From positions 1 through 29,018 of the IMG/VR virus record IMGVR_UViG_3300042691_024823: DNA of 29,018 nt. The stretch is one strand, 5' to 3'. Positions 7,933 through 17,200 of the stretch are shown here, in pieces. Source of the stretch: a virus. A program made the position numbers and the translations under genes. Position 1 is the first letter of the stretch; every line of letters begins with the position of its first letter. The notes under the pieces are model-generated. The model searched no databases, was not told where the DNA came from, and saw only the letters and a list, made by a program, of their open reading frames with translations.

Positions 7933-10900
7933 ATGGCTAAAATTACACTTGATCTTAATCAGTTTAAGGCATCTGGTGTTTACACAATCGAGTTCGACGC
8001 TTCAGAAAGAATCGTTGTGACAACACAGACTATCCGTCTTGTTGTAGGTTTCTCTCGTAAAGGACCTTTTAACGCACCTGTATTTTTACGTGATGTAGGA
8101 ACATCTCGTAGAGTATTTGGTGGAGTTGATGCGTTCCTTGAGAAAAGAGGATCCTTTTTCCACAGATCAATTGAAACTTGTTTACAGACAGCCCCAGTAT
8201 TCGGTTTAAATTTACTACCGCTAAATAACATACCTGTTAATGAAGGAGGAGATGCTGTAGATTATCGTTCTTTTGCACTTGCTGCAAATGAACAAAACGG
8301 TGATTTAACAAGAGCTCTAATATCTTCTTTTTATAACAAAGAACGTTTTTGGTTCCCGGATACATCATACTTACAAGCTACTGTTGATAGCAAACCTGCT
8401 AATCGCGGTAGATTATTTAACTTCGTTAACTTAGGTCAAGAAGTACAAAGTATTATCATTCGCAAATCGGATAACGCAAATCAATATAATGTAACTGCTG
8501 AATCTTACTACGGTAGAGGAAATGTTCCTGCATTTATTAACCCTAAAGATTTTCTTTCAGATTACTTTGTTGATATCTATGTGGTTAAAGGTGATTGGAC
8601 TAACTTAGCAGCACTTTCACAAGATCCTGTGTATTCAAAATATTTTGATTTAAGAGGTGTTATTGTTGAGAATTTCTTTACTTTCTTAAGTCTTGACGCT
8701 GTTACTTTAACAGGTTCATTCACAGGTACTATCATTCCTGACTTTGTTGATAACAACGGATCAAATCAATCTATTGATACAATCGTTAATTCAGCTGTTG
8801 CAATTACAGGTATTTTCTGTAACTTAAACAAAGAAGAATTTGATGATTATGAAAATTCAACTTATAAAGTTGACCCAGTAGGTAATACATTAATTAACAC
8901 AACTGATGATATTATTGATTTCTTATCATATAACACACCTATTAAGTCAATCTTAACATATGCCTCTGATAAACCAGTTTCAGGTGGTAACCCAGGTGAT
9001 GGTTTTGAACCAACTGTACAAGAAACAGACCCTCTTGTTTCTCCAATTGTTTATGTAAAATCATATCCTTTTGGTGGAGTTCGTGGTAATTTCAATAACG
9101 TACTTGTTATTCCTAAGCCTTACCCATCTGATACAACTTTTACAGTTGCACAATATGATGCTTTAACAGCAAACTTAAATAACAACTCGCTTGTTAAAAC
9201 TTTTGGTACAGATAATATTAATGACAGTTCACAACCAAATAACTTTGTTAAAATCCATAACATTGTTGATACTGGTTCAGAATTACAAATTCAATTAAGT
9301 TCTCCGTTACATACAGATGATACTTATGAAAACACTTCTGGTGATTATGCAGAATCTAATTACATATTAGAATCTGATGCATTTGCGGTGCCTTCTGTTG
9401 CTGACACAATTGTAATTAATAATCCAACAGGTGCTGGTGATTCAGTATTAACTGTAACTTCTGCTACTACTGCTGGACAACCTCTTGCAACAGTTTCAGC
9501 TTGGACTGGTGGTACCGGTGCTATTGCTGCAGTGGCTACATATACCGCTTTACCTGTTCTTGCAACTGGTGGAGGTACAGGTGCAGTTGCTTCTGTAACA
9601 ACTGACGTTACAGGTGCTATCACAGGTATTGTAATTACAACTCCAGGTTCAGGTTATAAACCAGCAAGTACAATTACAATCGCTTCTGGCTGGGATGGTG
9701 CTACTGCTACAGCAATCACAATCACAACAAGAACTTATGTAGCACTTACATCATCTGCTTATAACGTTACAGGTGGTTCAGGTAACGGTGCTATTCTTAC
9801 AATCGCTTGTAACTCTGCTGGTACAGTAACAACAACCGTTACTGCTGGGGGTTCAGGTTATACTGTAGGTAATACATTAACTGCTGTTACATCACAAGGT
9901 AACTATACTTATACTATTGCTACTATTTCAGCAGGACCTTCAATTACTCCAGGTGATATCTTATTAATCCAAGCTCCTGGTTATAACAAGTATTTTGAAA
10001 TTGATACTGTAACAGTTGGTGCTACTACCACTACTATTACTGTTCTTAATACAGGTCTTACTACAGGTGGTCCTTGGTATTTAAACAAATACTGTGTTGA
10101 AGGATTCCCATCTGATGAATTTGCATCATACTTACAGCCTACCGATATTAAAGTTAAAATATTTGATATCTCTGAAGCCGATGCGGTTAATCTTGTTCCT
10201 GATATTACTTTAGGTACTGGTGATGGATTTGGATATATCGCTAATGTAGATGTTATTTATTCAAAAATTGAAGGTTTAGGTCAGGTAGAAACTCCTGCTT
10301 CTGTTAATGAAGTTGCACTTTATAATGTAACTACTGATGCTGCTATTGCAGGTACTTGGTATATCTTAGGTGATGCAACTAATTTACCTTATGATATTAA
10401 CGGTTCGGTTGGTAATATTGGAGATGTTCGTATTGTAGGTGCAGGTTCTACATATACACAAAATGCTTTTGATAATGAAACTGTAGGTGATGTGATTAAA
10501 GTTACTCTTCCTAGTGGAGATGTATTCTACGGTGAAGTTACCAGCGCATCTGCAACAACTGCTTTAGGATCATTTAACTTAGGTGCTTCTGGTACTTTAA
10601 GATCAATCGCATCCTTTGCATTATATGAAGCATACCCTGCTTCTAATCTTTCTAAGAATATTGCAGGTAACCTTGTAGTAGACGGTGATAGAATTAAGTA
10701 CTCATCATCATCTTCAACATTTAATTACTTAAACATAACTAACTTATGGAATCGTGATAAAGATGCATATACAAAAATTGCTTATGGATTATTTGGTTCT
10801 AAAGTTGCACAATATACAACTGATGCTTTATTAAACAGAGCGGATTCAACATTTGCTGATGTTAACTATACTTATAACGGAACAACAATTTATACAGATG

Positions 10901-12303
10901 GTTCAGGTGTTACAAATGATGTAGCAATCTATTCATCACTTGCTAAAGATATCAGTGAATTAATTGAAATTGAAGCTCCAGGATTATATGGTGGTGGTAA
11001 GAAATTTAAACTTACTACAACAAATGCTGCTAAACTTGAAATTGGAGATTATGTAGTAAACAATGACATTGCTAATCCAATCTTAATCAGAGTAACAGGT
11101 AAAGTTAAGAAACTTGATAACTCTACAGGATTACCGTATTTTGAATACACAGTTCTTGATACTCCAGGTATTACTGTTGTTTCAGGTATTAACAAAATTA
11201 CTAAGTTTGCGCCAATTCAAAAATTCTGTGATCGTTATCAGTTTACAAAATTAGGTGGATTTACTTTAACAGATTATCATTTACCAGGCACTCCTGCTCA
11301 ACTTGAGAAAATCTATGGAGTTCTTGAAAATACTAATCTTGCAAAAACTCTTGCTGACAAAGATGTAATCTCTTTCCGTTATATCGTTGATACGTTTAAC
11401 GGTGGACTTGAGCCTCACATGGGTCCAAAACAAGTATTAAGTAGATTAGCTAAAAACCGTCAAAAATGTATGGCGCTTCTTAACGCTCCATCTATTGCTG
11501 AATTCCAAGCAAGTACGGATCCAAGATTTACCGAATTACCTGACCCAGCTGCAGGAAACCCTAAACCAGTGTTAAACACTACATACATTGCTGAAGGTGG
11601 TAATCTTTCATTAGGCCCATCTTATATTTGGGGTCTACCTGATGAAGATCAAGGTGCTAAATTCATTGGTGTATTCTCGCCAAATATCATTATTCGTGAG
11701 AACAACAAAGATGTAAGTATCCCACCAGCTGCTGATGTATCAAATAACTTTATCCGTAAGTTTATTAATGGTGAACCATTTGGTATCGTTGCTGGTCCTC
11801 GTCGTGGTGTAATCTCAAATCCAAAATTTGTAAAAATGGAATATGATTACTTACTTGACGATAGAGAAAATCTTGAACCTGTTGGTATTAACCCAATCGT
11901 TGTAGTTAAAAATGTTGGGCCAATGATTTATGCTAACCAATCAGCTTATCAAAGAACTTTATCAGCATTTAATAACTTACATGTTAGAGATCTACTTATC
12001 ACGATTGAAGAAGCAGTTGAAGAAATCTTACAAAACTATTTATTCCAATTTAATGATGCTTCAACTAGATTAGAAATTCGTTCTATCGTAGAAACATATC
12101 TTGATACTGTTAGAAACGCAGGCGGTGTTTACGCATACGAAGTTATTATGGATGACACAAATAACACACCAGCAATTATCGACCAAAACTTCGGTATAAT
12201 CGATATCGGTATTGAACCTGCTCGTGGTATTCAGAAATTCATTAACCGTATTACAGTTCTTAAAACTGGTGCTATCAATTCAGGCGGATTTGCTGCAGTA
12301 TAA
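7933..12303 (+). CDS. Tail sheath protein (gp18-like), greatly enlarged
   Basis: The contractile sheath subunit that surrounds the tail tube. The C-terminal 230 residues carry the conserved sheath end: FIRKFINGEPFGIVAGPRRG, NPIVVVKNVGPMIYANQSAY, LHVRDLLITIEEAVEEIL, and an IEPARGIQKFINRITV ending. The N-terminal 100 residues (RIVVTTQTIRLVVGFSRKGP and following) resemble the gp18 start. At 1456 residues it is more than twice T4 gp18 (659 aa). The extra length is inserted between these conserved ends and includes Gly/Thr/Ser/Ala-rich beta sequence at residues about 500-715, with two related units, one from residue 544 (GGGTGA ... PGSGYKPAS) and one from 612 (GGSGNGA ... GGSGYTVG). In T4 such insertions face outward, so these are probably exposed decorations. 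The tail-tube gene follows directly. Identity is firm; the role of the inserts is inference. Confidence 0.9.
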   Translation: MAKITLDLNQFKASGVYTIEFDASERIVVTTQTIRLVVGFSRKGPFNAPVFLRDVGTSRRVFGGVDAFLEKRGSFFHRSIETCLQTAPVFGLNLLPLNNIPVNEGGDAVDYRSFALAANEQNGDLTRALISSFYNKERFWFPDTSYLQATVDSKPANRGRLFNFVNLGQEVQSIIIRKSDNANQYNVTAESYYGRGNVPAFINPKDFLSDYFVDIYVVKGDWTNLAALSQDPVYSKYFDLRGVIVENFFTFLSLDAVTLTGSFTGTIIPDFVDNNGSNQSIDTIVNSAVAITGIFCNLNKEEFDDYENSTYKVDPVGNTLINTTDDIIDFLSYNTPIKSILTYASDKPVSGGNPGDGFEPTVQETDPLVSPIVYVKSYPFGGVRGNFNNVLVIPKPYPSDTTFTVAQYDALTANLNNNSLVKTFGTDNINDSSQPNNFVKIHNIVDTGSELQIQLSSPLHTDDTYENTSGDYAESNYILESDAFAVPSVADTIVINNPTGAGDSVLTVTSATTAGQPLATVSAWTGGTGAIAAVATYTALPVLATGGGTGAVASVTTDVTGAITGIVITTPGSGYKPASTITIASGWDGATATAITITTRTYVALTSSAYNVTGGSGNGAILTIACNSAGTVTTTVTAGGSGYTVGNTLTAVTSQGNYTYTIATISAGPSITPGDILLIQAPGYNKYFEIDTVTVGATTTTITVLNTGLTTGGPWYLNKYCVEGFPSDEFASYLQPTDIKVKIFDISEADAVNLVPDITLGTGDGFGYIANVDVIYSKIEGLGQVETPASVNEVALYNVTTDAAIAGTWYILGDATNLPYDINGSVGNIGDVRIVGAGSTYTQNAFDNETVGDVIKVTLPSGDVFYGEVTSASATTALGSFNLGASGTLRSIASFALYEAYPASNLSKNIAGNLVVDGDRIKYSSSSSTFNYLNITNLWNRDKDAYTKIAYGLFGSKVAQYTTDALLNRADSTFADVNYTYNGTTIYTDGSGVTNDVAIYSSLAKDISELIEIEAPGLYGGGKKFKLTTTNAAKLEIGDYVVNNDIANPILIRVTGKVKKLDNSTGLPYFEYTVLDTPGITVVSGINKITKFAPIQKFCDRYQFTKLGGFTLTDYHLPGTPAQLEKIYGVLENTNLAKTLADKDVISFRYIVDTFNGGLEPHMGPKQVLSRLAKNRQKCMALLNAPSIAEFQASTDPRFTELPDPAAGNPKPVLNTTYIAEGGNLSLGPSYIWGLPDEDQGAKFIGVFSPNIIIRENNKDVSIPPAADVSNNFIRKFINGEPFGIVAGPRRGVISNPKFVKMEYDYLLDDRENLEPVGINPIVVVKNVGPMIYANQSAYQRTLSAFNNLHVRDLLITIEEAVEEILQNYLFQFNDASTRLEIRSIVETYLDTVRNAGGVYAYEVIMDDTNNTPAIIDQNFGIIDIGIEPARGIQKFINRITVLKTGAINSGGFAAV

Positions 12304-12307
12304 GAAG

Positions 12308-12315
12308 TATAAATA
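12308..12315 (+). promoter_or_regulatory. T4-like late promoter box TATAAATA (tube gene)
   Basis: The 8-mer TATAAATA, identical to the T4 late promoter consensus, begins 5 nt after the sheath stop and ends 27 nt before the tail-tube start codon. It overlaps the start of the shared A-rich leader element by 1 nt. In an AT-rich genome a chance match is possible, so confidence rests on position. Confidence 0.45.
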
Positions 12316-12330
12316 ATTAAAGAAAAATAA
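12315..12330 (+). promoter_or_regulatory. A-rich leader element shared with sheath gene (copy 2)
   Basis: A second exact copy of AATTAAAGAAAAATAA, 12 nt before the tail-tube start codon and in nearly the same place relative to the ATG as in the sheath leader. It is probably a translation-enhancing leader for a highly made protein. Confidence 0.5.
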
Positions 12331-12342
12331 ATAAGATAACTA

Positions 12343-12900
12343 ATGGCAGGACTTCCACATTATAGAAACTCCCAGGCGGCAATGCAAAAGTTCGAACCTG
12401 TGTACAATGCACAGTTTGAAGTTCTTCTTACACCGCCAGCTGCCGTTACCGGTTGGACATTGGTAATGGAAAATGTTATTAAAGTTGGTGGCGTTGAAGT
12501 TAACAAAATGCCAGCTGTAGTTGAACAAAAATATAAGTCAGCTAAAAGATCTTTCGCTGGTGGTATTGTAGATGACACTGGTATTGATATTACACTTGAT
12601 TTTGAAGTCAACCTTGATGACAGTAATTCAGCATATGTTTACAAAGCATTGCGTAAGTGGTGTGATTTAATATATGATCCTCTTACGGGTCGTATGGGTC
12701 TGAAGCGTGATTACACAGGTGGACCATTTATCATCAATTACTTTAATAAAAACGGGGATATCTTCCGTCAAATTAAAGCTCCAGTAGTATTCCCAACTAC
12801 TCCAATCACACCTGTTGAAACGGACTTTACAAGTAATGAGATCTATCGTATCACTGGATTTACTTTAAGAGCAGACTACTGGGAAGAAACCATACTATAA
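12343..12900 (+). CDS. Tail tube protein (gp19-like)
   Basis: A 185-residue subunit of the inner tail tube, slightly longer than T4 gp19 (163 aa). Typical features are the N-terminal FEPVYNAQFEVLLTPP strand, the mid part EVNKMPAVVEQKYKSAKRSF, the ITLDFEVNLDDSNSAYVYKA block leading into LRKWCDLIYDPLTGRMG, and the C-terminal IYRITGFTLRADYWEE. The fold is a small beta barrel that forms stacked hexamers through which DNA passes. It follows the sheath gene as in T4 (18-19), and an intrinsic terminator lies 23 nt past its stop, closing this transcription unit. It probably has its own late promoter and shares the sheath gene's leader element. Confidence 0.93.
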   Translation: MAGLPHYRNSQAAMQKFEPVYNAQFEVLLTPPAAVTGWTLVMENVIKVGGVEVNKMPAVVEQKYKSAKRSFAGGIVDDTGIDITLDFEVNLDDSNSAYVYKALRKWCDLIYDPLTGRMGLKRDYTGGPFIINYFNKNGDIFRQIKAPVVFPTTPITPVETDFTSNEIYRITGFTLRADYWEETIL

Positions 12901-12923
12901 TCTCAGTATACATAAATTTAAGG

Positions 12924-12947
12924 AAGAGGGCACATGCCCTCTTTTTT
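12924..12947 (+). terminator. Intrinsic terminator after tail tube gene
   Basis: GAGGGC (12926-12931) pairs with GCCCTC (12936-12941) around ACAT, extended by two flanking A-T pairs, and is followed by six T. The stem is unusually GC-rich for this region. It ends the terminase-sheath-tube unit just before a new promoter box at 12982. Confidence 0.9.
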
Positions 12948-12980
12948 ATGTTAAAATTTAAGAACCAAAGCTGGTGGGTG

Positions 12981-12991
12981 ATATATAATCT
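12981..12991 (+). promoter_or_regulatory. Late-promoter-like box TATATAATC
   Basis: GATATATAATCTA spans 12980-12992. The core TATATAATC (12982-12990) ends 18 nt before the start codon at 13009 and lies downstream of a strong terminator, so a promoter is expected here. The same core occurs at 17542 and 19027. Confidence 0.6.
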
Positions 12992-13008
12992 AACAAAAGA
13001 AATTTTTT

Positions 13009-13986
13009 ATGGAAGACAATTTAAAAGACGCATTAGAAAAAGAAGCACAGGCAATTATACAAAGCCAAGAAGGTATTCAATCTATACCTGAAGAACAAAA
13101 TCCTGTTAAGCCAGCAACGGTAGCTTCTTTAGGTAAAGCGCAAAAATTTAATGAGCCTGAAGAAGACGACGTACTTGCTGCGGAAATTGGATGGAAGAAT
13201 ATTCCAATGTCATCATTACCATCTTTAGGTATGTTTTATCCTGATGGAACTCAATTAGCTATTCGTGCAGCTTCAGTATCAGAAATTCGTCATTGGTCAA
13301 CAATCGATGAAAATGATTTATTAGGTATTGATGACATGCTTAACTTTATCATGGAAAAATGTTGTAGAATTAAAATACCTGGAAAACCTGGTGTGTTTAA
13401 AGATCTTAAAGAAATTGATCGTTTCTACTTAATATTTGCAATCAGAGACTATACTTTTAAAAATGGTGAAAACCGTTTATATGTAAGCGTATCTGATGAT
13501 GACGGTAAAGAACATAAAATTGAAGTAACTAAAGATTCCTTGGACTATTTTAATCCTGATGAAAGAATCATGAAGTACTATAGTCAAATTGATCAATCAT
13601 TTAATATTGAAATGAAAAATGGTGAAAGATTTAAAATATACTTACCATCTTTAGGAATCATGAGTTTTATCAAAAACTACATTAAACAAAAACAACAGGC
13701 TGGTCAAAACTTTGACAAAACATTTATTAAATATGCGCCTTTCTTATTTAATGATTGGAAGTCTTTAAACCAAAATGTATATGACAAAGCTGTTCAAGAT
13801 TCATTTGGTTGGAGCTTGCAAAAAATATCCGTAATGGATAAACTTGTTGAAATTCTATCTGACTCAGTAAACCCAGGCATAAGATATCAGTTGTCGAGTG
13901 GAGGCGAGGGGAAAGCACCCCTTAACTTTCAAGGAGGATTCAAATCTATTTTCCTTATTTCAGATATCTTTGACGAATTGGTTTGA
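13009..13986 (+). CDS. Baseplate hub / tail assembly protein (T4 gp26-like)
   Basis: A 325-residue protein. After a disordered acidic 55-residue start comes IPMSSLPSLGMFYPDGTQLA followed by IRAASVSEIRHW, the pattern of the T4 baseplate protein family (gp26 and relatives: LPSKGLFYP, then a basic strand and an acidic segment), then helical and beta segments up to residue 290. In T4, gp26 helps build the baseplate hub. Its place after the tail tube and before the tape measure is also where tail assembly chaperones sit in many phages, and its last 89 nt overlap another frame that continues into 14248. It has its own promoter box and follows a terminator. The family call is moderate; a chaperone role is inferred from position. 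Confidence 0.55.
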   Translation: MEDNLKDALEKEAQAIIQSQEGIQSIPEEQNPVKPATVASLGKAQKFNEPEEDDVLAAEIGWKNIPMSSLPSLGMFYPDGTQLAIRAASVSEIRHWSTIDENDLLGIDDMLNFIMEKCCRIKIPGKPGVFKDLKEIDRFYLIFAIRDYTFKNGENRLYVSVSDDDGKEHKIEVTKDSLDYFNPDERIMKYYSQIDQSFNIEMKNGERFKIYLPSLGIMSFIKNYIKQKQQAGQNFDKTFIKYAPFLFNDWKSLNQNVYDKAVQDSFGWSLQKISVMDKLVEILSDSVNPGIRYQLSSGGEGKAPLNFQGGFKSIFLISDIFDELV

Positions 13987-14248
13987 GGTTGAGTTCATTC
14001 TGTTAAAAGTTCTTAAATTACAACCTTCAGAACTTGATAGAATGGAATTTTATCGAGCTGAAATCTTAATGGAAAACTTAAAACAGTTTAATGAAGAAGA
14101 AGAAGGCAAACGTAAAAAGGAAGAAAGCGAATATAATCGCCCAAACATGAATGTTGATACAAATCGTATGATGAGAGATGCTCAACGAAATCTTCCATCT
14201 ATGTCTTCAATTCCCACACCTAAGTTACCATCCAACTTTAAGTTATGA
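13898..14248 (+). CDS. Overlapping reading frame before tape measure, possible frameshift extension of tail chaperone
   Basis: A 116-codon frame that begins inside the previous gene, in the +1 frame relative to it. Downstream of that gene's stop it looks clearly coding: WFEVEFILLKVLKL, then SELDRMEFYRAEILMENLKQ and a charged, Asn/Pro-rich tail. The only upstream start is a GTG at 13898; the first ATG (14042) would cut the conserved-looking helix. It may be translated separately, or joined to the preceding gene by a +1 (or -2) frameshift in the 89-nt overlap, for example at the GTT-TGA end of that gene. The G/GT chaperones of lambda and the corresponding Mu gene occupy this same site next to the tape measure. 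I cannot tell which mechanism applies. Confidence 0.6.
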   Translation: MEARGKHPLTFKEDSNLFSLFQISLTNWFEVEFILLKVLKLQPSELDRMEFYRAEILMENLKQFNEEEEGKRKKEESEYNRPNMNVDTNRMMRDAQRNLPSMSSIPTPKLPSNFKL

Positions 14249-14255
14249 TAAGTTG

Positions 14256-14265
14256 ATATATACAA
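14256..14265 (+). promoter_or_regulatory. Late-promoter-like box TATATACAA
   Basis: GATATATACAA (14255-14265) in the 33-nt gap before the tape-measure gene; the core ends 16 nt before its start codon, within the 15-19 nt range seen for other boxes. Confidence 0.5.
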
Positions 14266-14281
14266 AAAGATTCTAAACTAA

Positions 14282-17200
14282 ATGTCATTAGCCAATCAGG
14301 CCAACGAAACTCTTAAAGCAATACTTGGTGTTGCTTTAAGAATTGAAAAACAAATAGGCAATGATTCACCGAAAGGTGAAAAAGGCAAAGCACGCACTGA
14401 AGGTGGTGGAGGCGCGAACATTATTCGTGAAGCTGCCGCTATTGGTGGTTTAGCTACATCAATGACAAAATTAATAACTGCTGCTGATAAAATGAAAACA
14501 GGCAGTGGTAAAAAAGTAAAAGACTTTTTAATCGACTTCAGTACAGGTATTAAAGAAGCAGCAGAAAATTTAAAAGAAGTAGACGGGCAAGAATTAATTA
14601 AAAGTTTATCAGCCCTTGGTAGTTCAATTGGTAAATTTGCTTTAGGAATGGTTGCTGTTGCTTTATTATCACCATTGGTGGCTCTTGGTACATTAGTGTT
14701 TGCTTTATCCCTTAAAGTAATACTCATGTCTCTTAATACGGCAAATGCCAATGCTAAAGGAGGCGCAGAAGCAGTAGCAGCATTAATGAGTATTGGAAAA
14801 TCAATTGCCTTGTTTGCCTTAACAATGGTAGGAATTGCACTGGTTGCTCCACTATTTGCATTAGGAACCCTGGTTTTTGCATTATCGGTTAAGGCAATTA
14901 TTTGGTCTTTAAATTCCGCTAAAGATACTGCTAAAGGAGGCGCTGACGCAGTTGCCGCTCTTATGAATATTGGAAAAGGAGTTCTTTTATTCTCACTTAC
15001 TATGGTAGGTATTGGTTTAGTTGCTCCAACATTTGCTTTAGGTGCTTTAACATTTGGTCTTGCATTAGGTTTTATATTATTGGAACTTGGAATTGCAGGT
15101 AAGAAAACCAAAGAAGTAACTGAAGGCGTTAACATACTGAAATCTTTAATTAAACCTATAGCATTATTTAGTATTGTATTAGGAGTGGTAGGGTTTCTTG
15201 CTCCGGTAGTTGCTTTAGGAGCTTTAACAGTTAGTTTATCAATGTTAGCTGTAGGCGGTGCAGCATTTTTACTTGGTAAACTTGATAATAAAGGTGATGT
15301 TAAACGAGGTGCTCTTGTAATAGACATGCTTGCATTACCTATGCTTGCATTTGCAGGTGCTCTTGCTATTATAGGTTCACTTGTTAAGGATGACCCAAAA
15401 ACTTTAGCCTTAAAGATGCTTGTTATTGGTGGAGCAATTGTTGGACTTGGGTTAGCAGCTTATGTATTAGGACAACCTGAAATAGCAATATTCGCTGAAA
15501 TAGGTGCCGGAGTACTAATATCTTTAGCAGCTGCACTTTTAATATTTGCAGGTTCTTTATTCTTATTATCTAAAGCTGAATTTACCAAAGACAAAGCTGA
15601 TAATCTTGCATACGCAATCGCTACGATCGGTTTCTCATTAGCCAAATTTGGACTTGTTGCTATCCCTGCTGCTATCGGTACCGCTATTCTTATACCAGCA
15701 AGTATTGCTTTATTACCACTTTCAGCAGCACTTGCTCGCTTTAAAACAATTGACTGGCAAGAATCTGATGGTGAAGCATTAAAGAATGCTCTTACAAGTA
15801 CTGTTCAAGGATTTGCGCATGCACTTGATGGTTTAGGAATAGGTGGCATGGTTAAATTACTTGCTGCTATTCCGGTTATTGCTTTAATAGGTGATGCTTT
15901 AGTTTCTTTAGCTGCTGGTGTAAAAGCAATGGCTACTTTATCATTTACAGAAATGGAATATGATAAAGCTTCTGGTAAGTTAATACCTAAAAGAACAGTT
16001 CGTTTAACAAATGAAGAAATCCAAGCTGTAGGCCCTAACACCGCAATGATTCTTAATGCTCTTGCTGGACCTTTAACTAACTTTGGTAAATGGGCAACAG
16101 AAGGCACATATACATTTGGTCCGTTTTCTTTAGGGTCAGGGTATATGCTAAAAGGTATTCGTGCTGCAGCAGAAGTTGGAAACGCAATATCTGGAATTGC
16201 TAAAGGAGTTGCCGATATGGCAAATCTTAACATTATTGAATATGCTGTAAAAGGTGGTAAAATAGTACCCGTTAGCACAAGAAAGCTAAACCAAACTGAT
16301 TTTGAACTTGCTTCAACTAATACAGCTTTAATTTTAGACACTCTTACAAAGCCTCTTTCAAAATTTGGAAAAGAATCTGCCAAAGGTGAAGGACTAATTT
16401 GGGGTGATGGTTATGTTCTTAAAGGAATTGAAGCAGCTGCTAAAGTAGGTAATGCTATTGCAAGTATTGCTAAAGGTGTTGCTGACATGGCAAATCTTAA
16501 TGTAGTTGAATACGTAGTTAAAGGTGGTAAATTGGTACCTGTAAGTACAAGAAAATTAATCGATGATGATTTTACTCTTGCAGCAACAAATGTAGATAAA
16601 ATACTTACTGCTTTAACCAAACCTCTTTCGGATTTTGGTATGAAGTTTAAAGAAGGAAGTACTTGGTTTACTGATAGCGGAATTGAGGCTGGTATTGATG
16701 CAATAGGAAAAATCTCGGATCCAATATCTAAACTTGCTGATATGACATTAAAATTAGCAAATGGGCAAGCTAATCAATACACTGTAAGAAATGGTAAAAT
16801 GGTTCTTACTGGAGTTGTCCCATTTGATAAAGCAATACCAACAGCATTAAATAATGCTAAAAAGTTGCTTAATACATATCCACAGTTATTAGCAAACGTA
16901 GGGATTTATATTGACAAATATGAAGATGAAATTGATACAGCAATAGATTACATTCCAAAAATGGCAAGTAGTATTGGTAAACTTGCAGACTCTATGAAAA
17001 AGGTAGGTGGATCTTTTGATAAGTTGGATTCAAATAAACTAGGTCTTTATAAAACATTTGTAAGTATTACAACAGGTCTTACAAAAATGAATACACCATT
17101 TGAGAAGTTTACTAAACTTTTTGGTTCTTTTACAAAAGACATGGGTTCATTTGTAAAAACATGGGAAAAGTTCGGAAAAGATGATGCTGAGTATTTAAAA

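Noticed and set aside
13908-13916. GGGAAAG at the overlap of the gp26-like gene and the following frame, like the lambda G/GT slippery site
   Set aside because: G-GGA-AAG is in phase with the second frame, not with the upstream gene. A -1 slip there would move from the second frame back to the first, the wrong direction for making a fusion.
14296-15327. A 343-codon open frame on the minus strand within the tape-measure gene, with several shorter ones to 16620
   Set aside because: They mirror the Ala/Gly/Leu-rich codon pattern of the plus-strand gene, have no promoter or leader, and give low-complexity Ala/Pro/Asn-rich translations.
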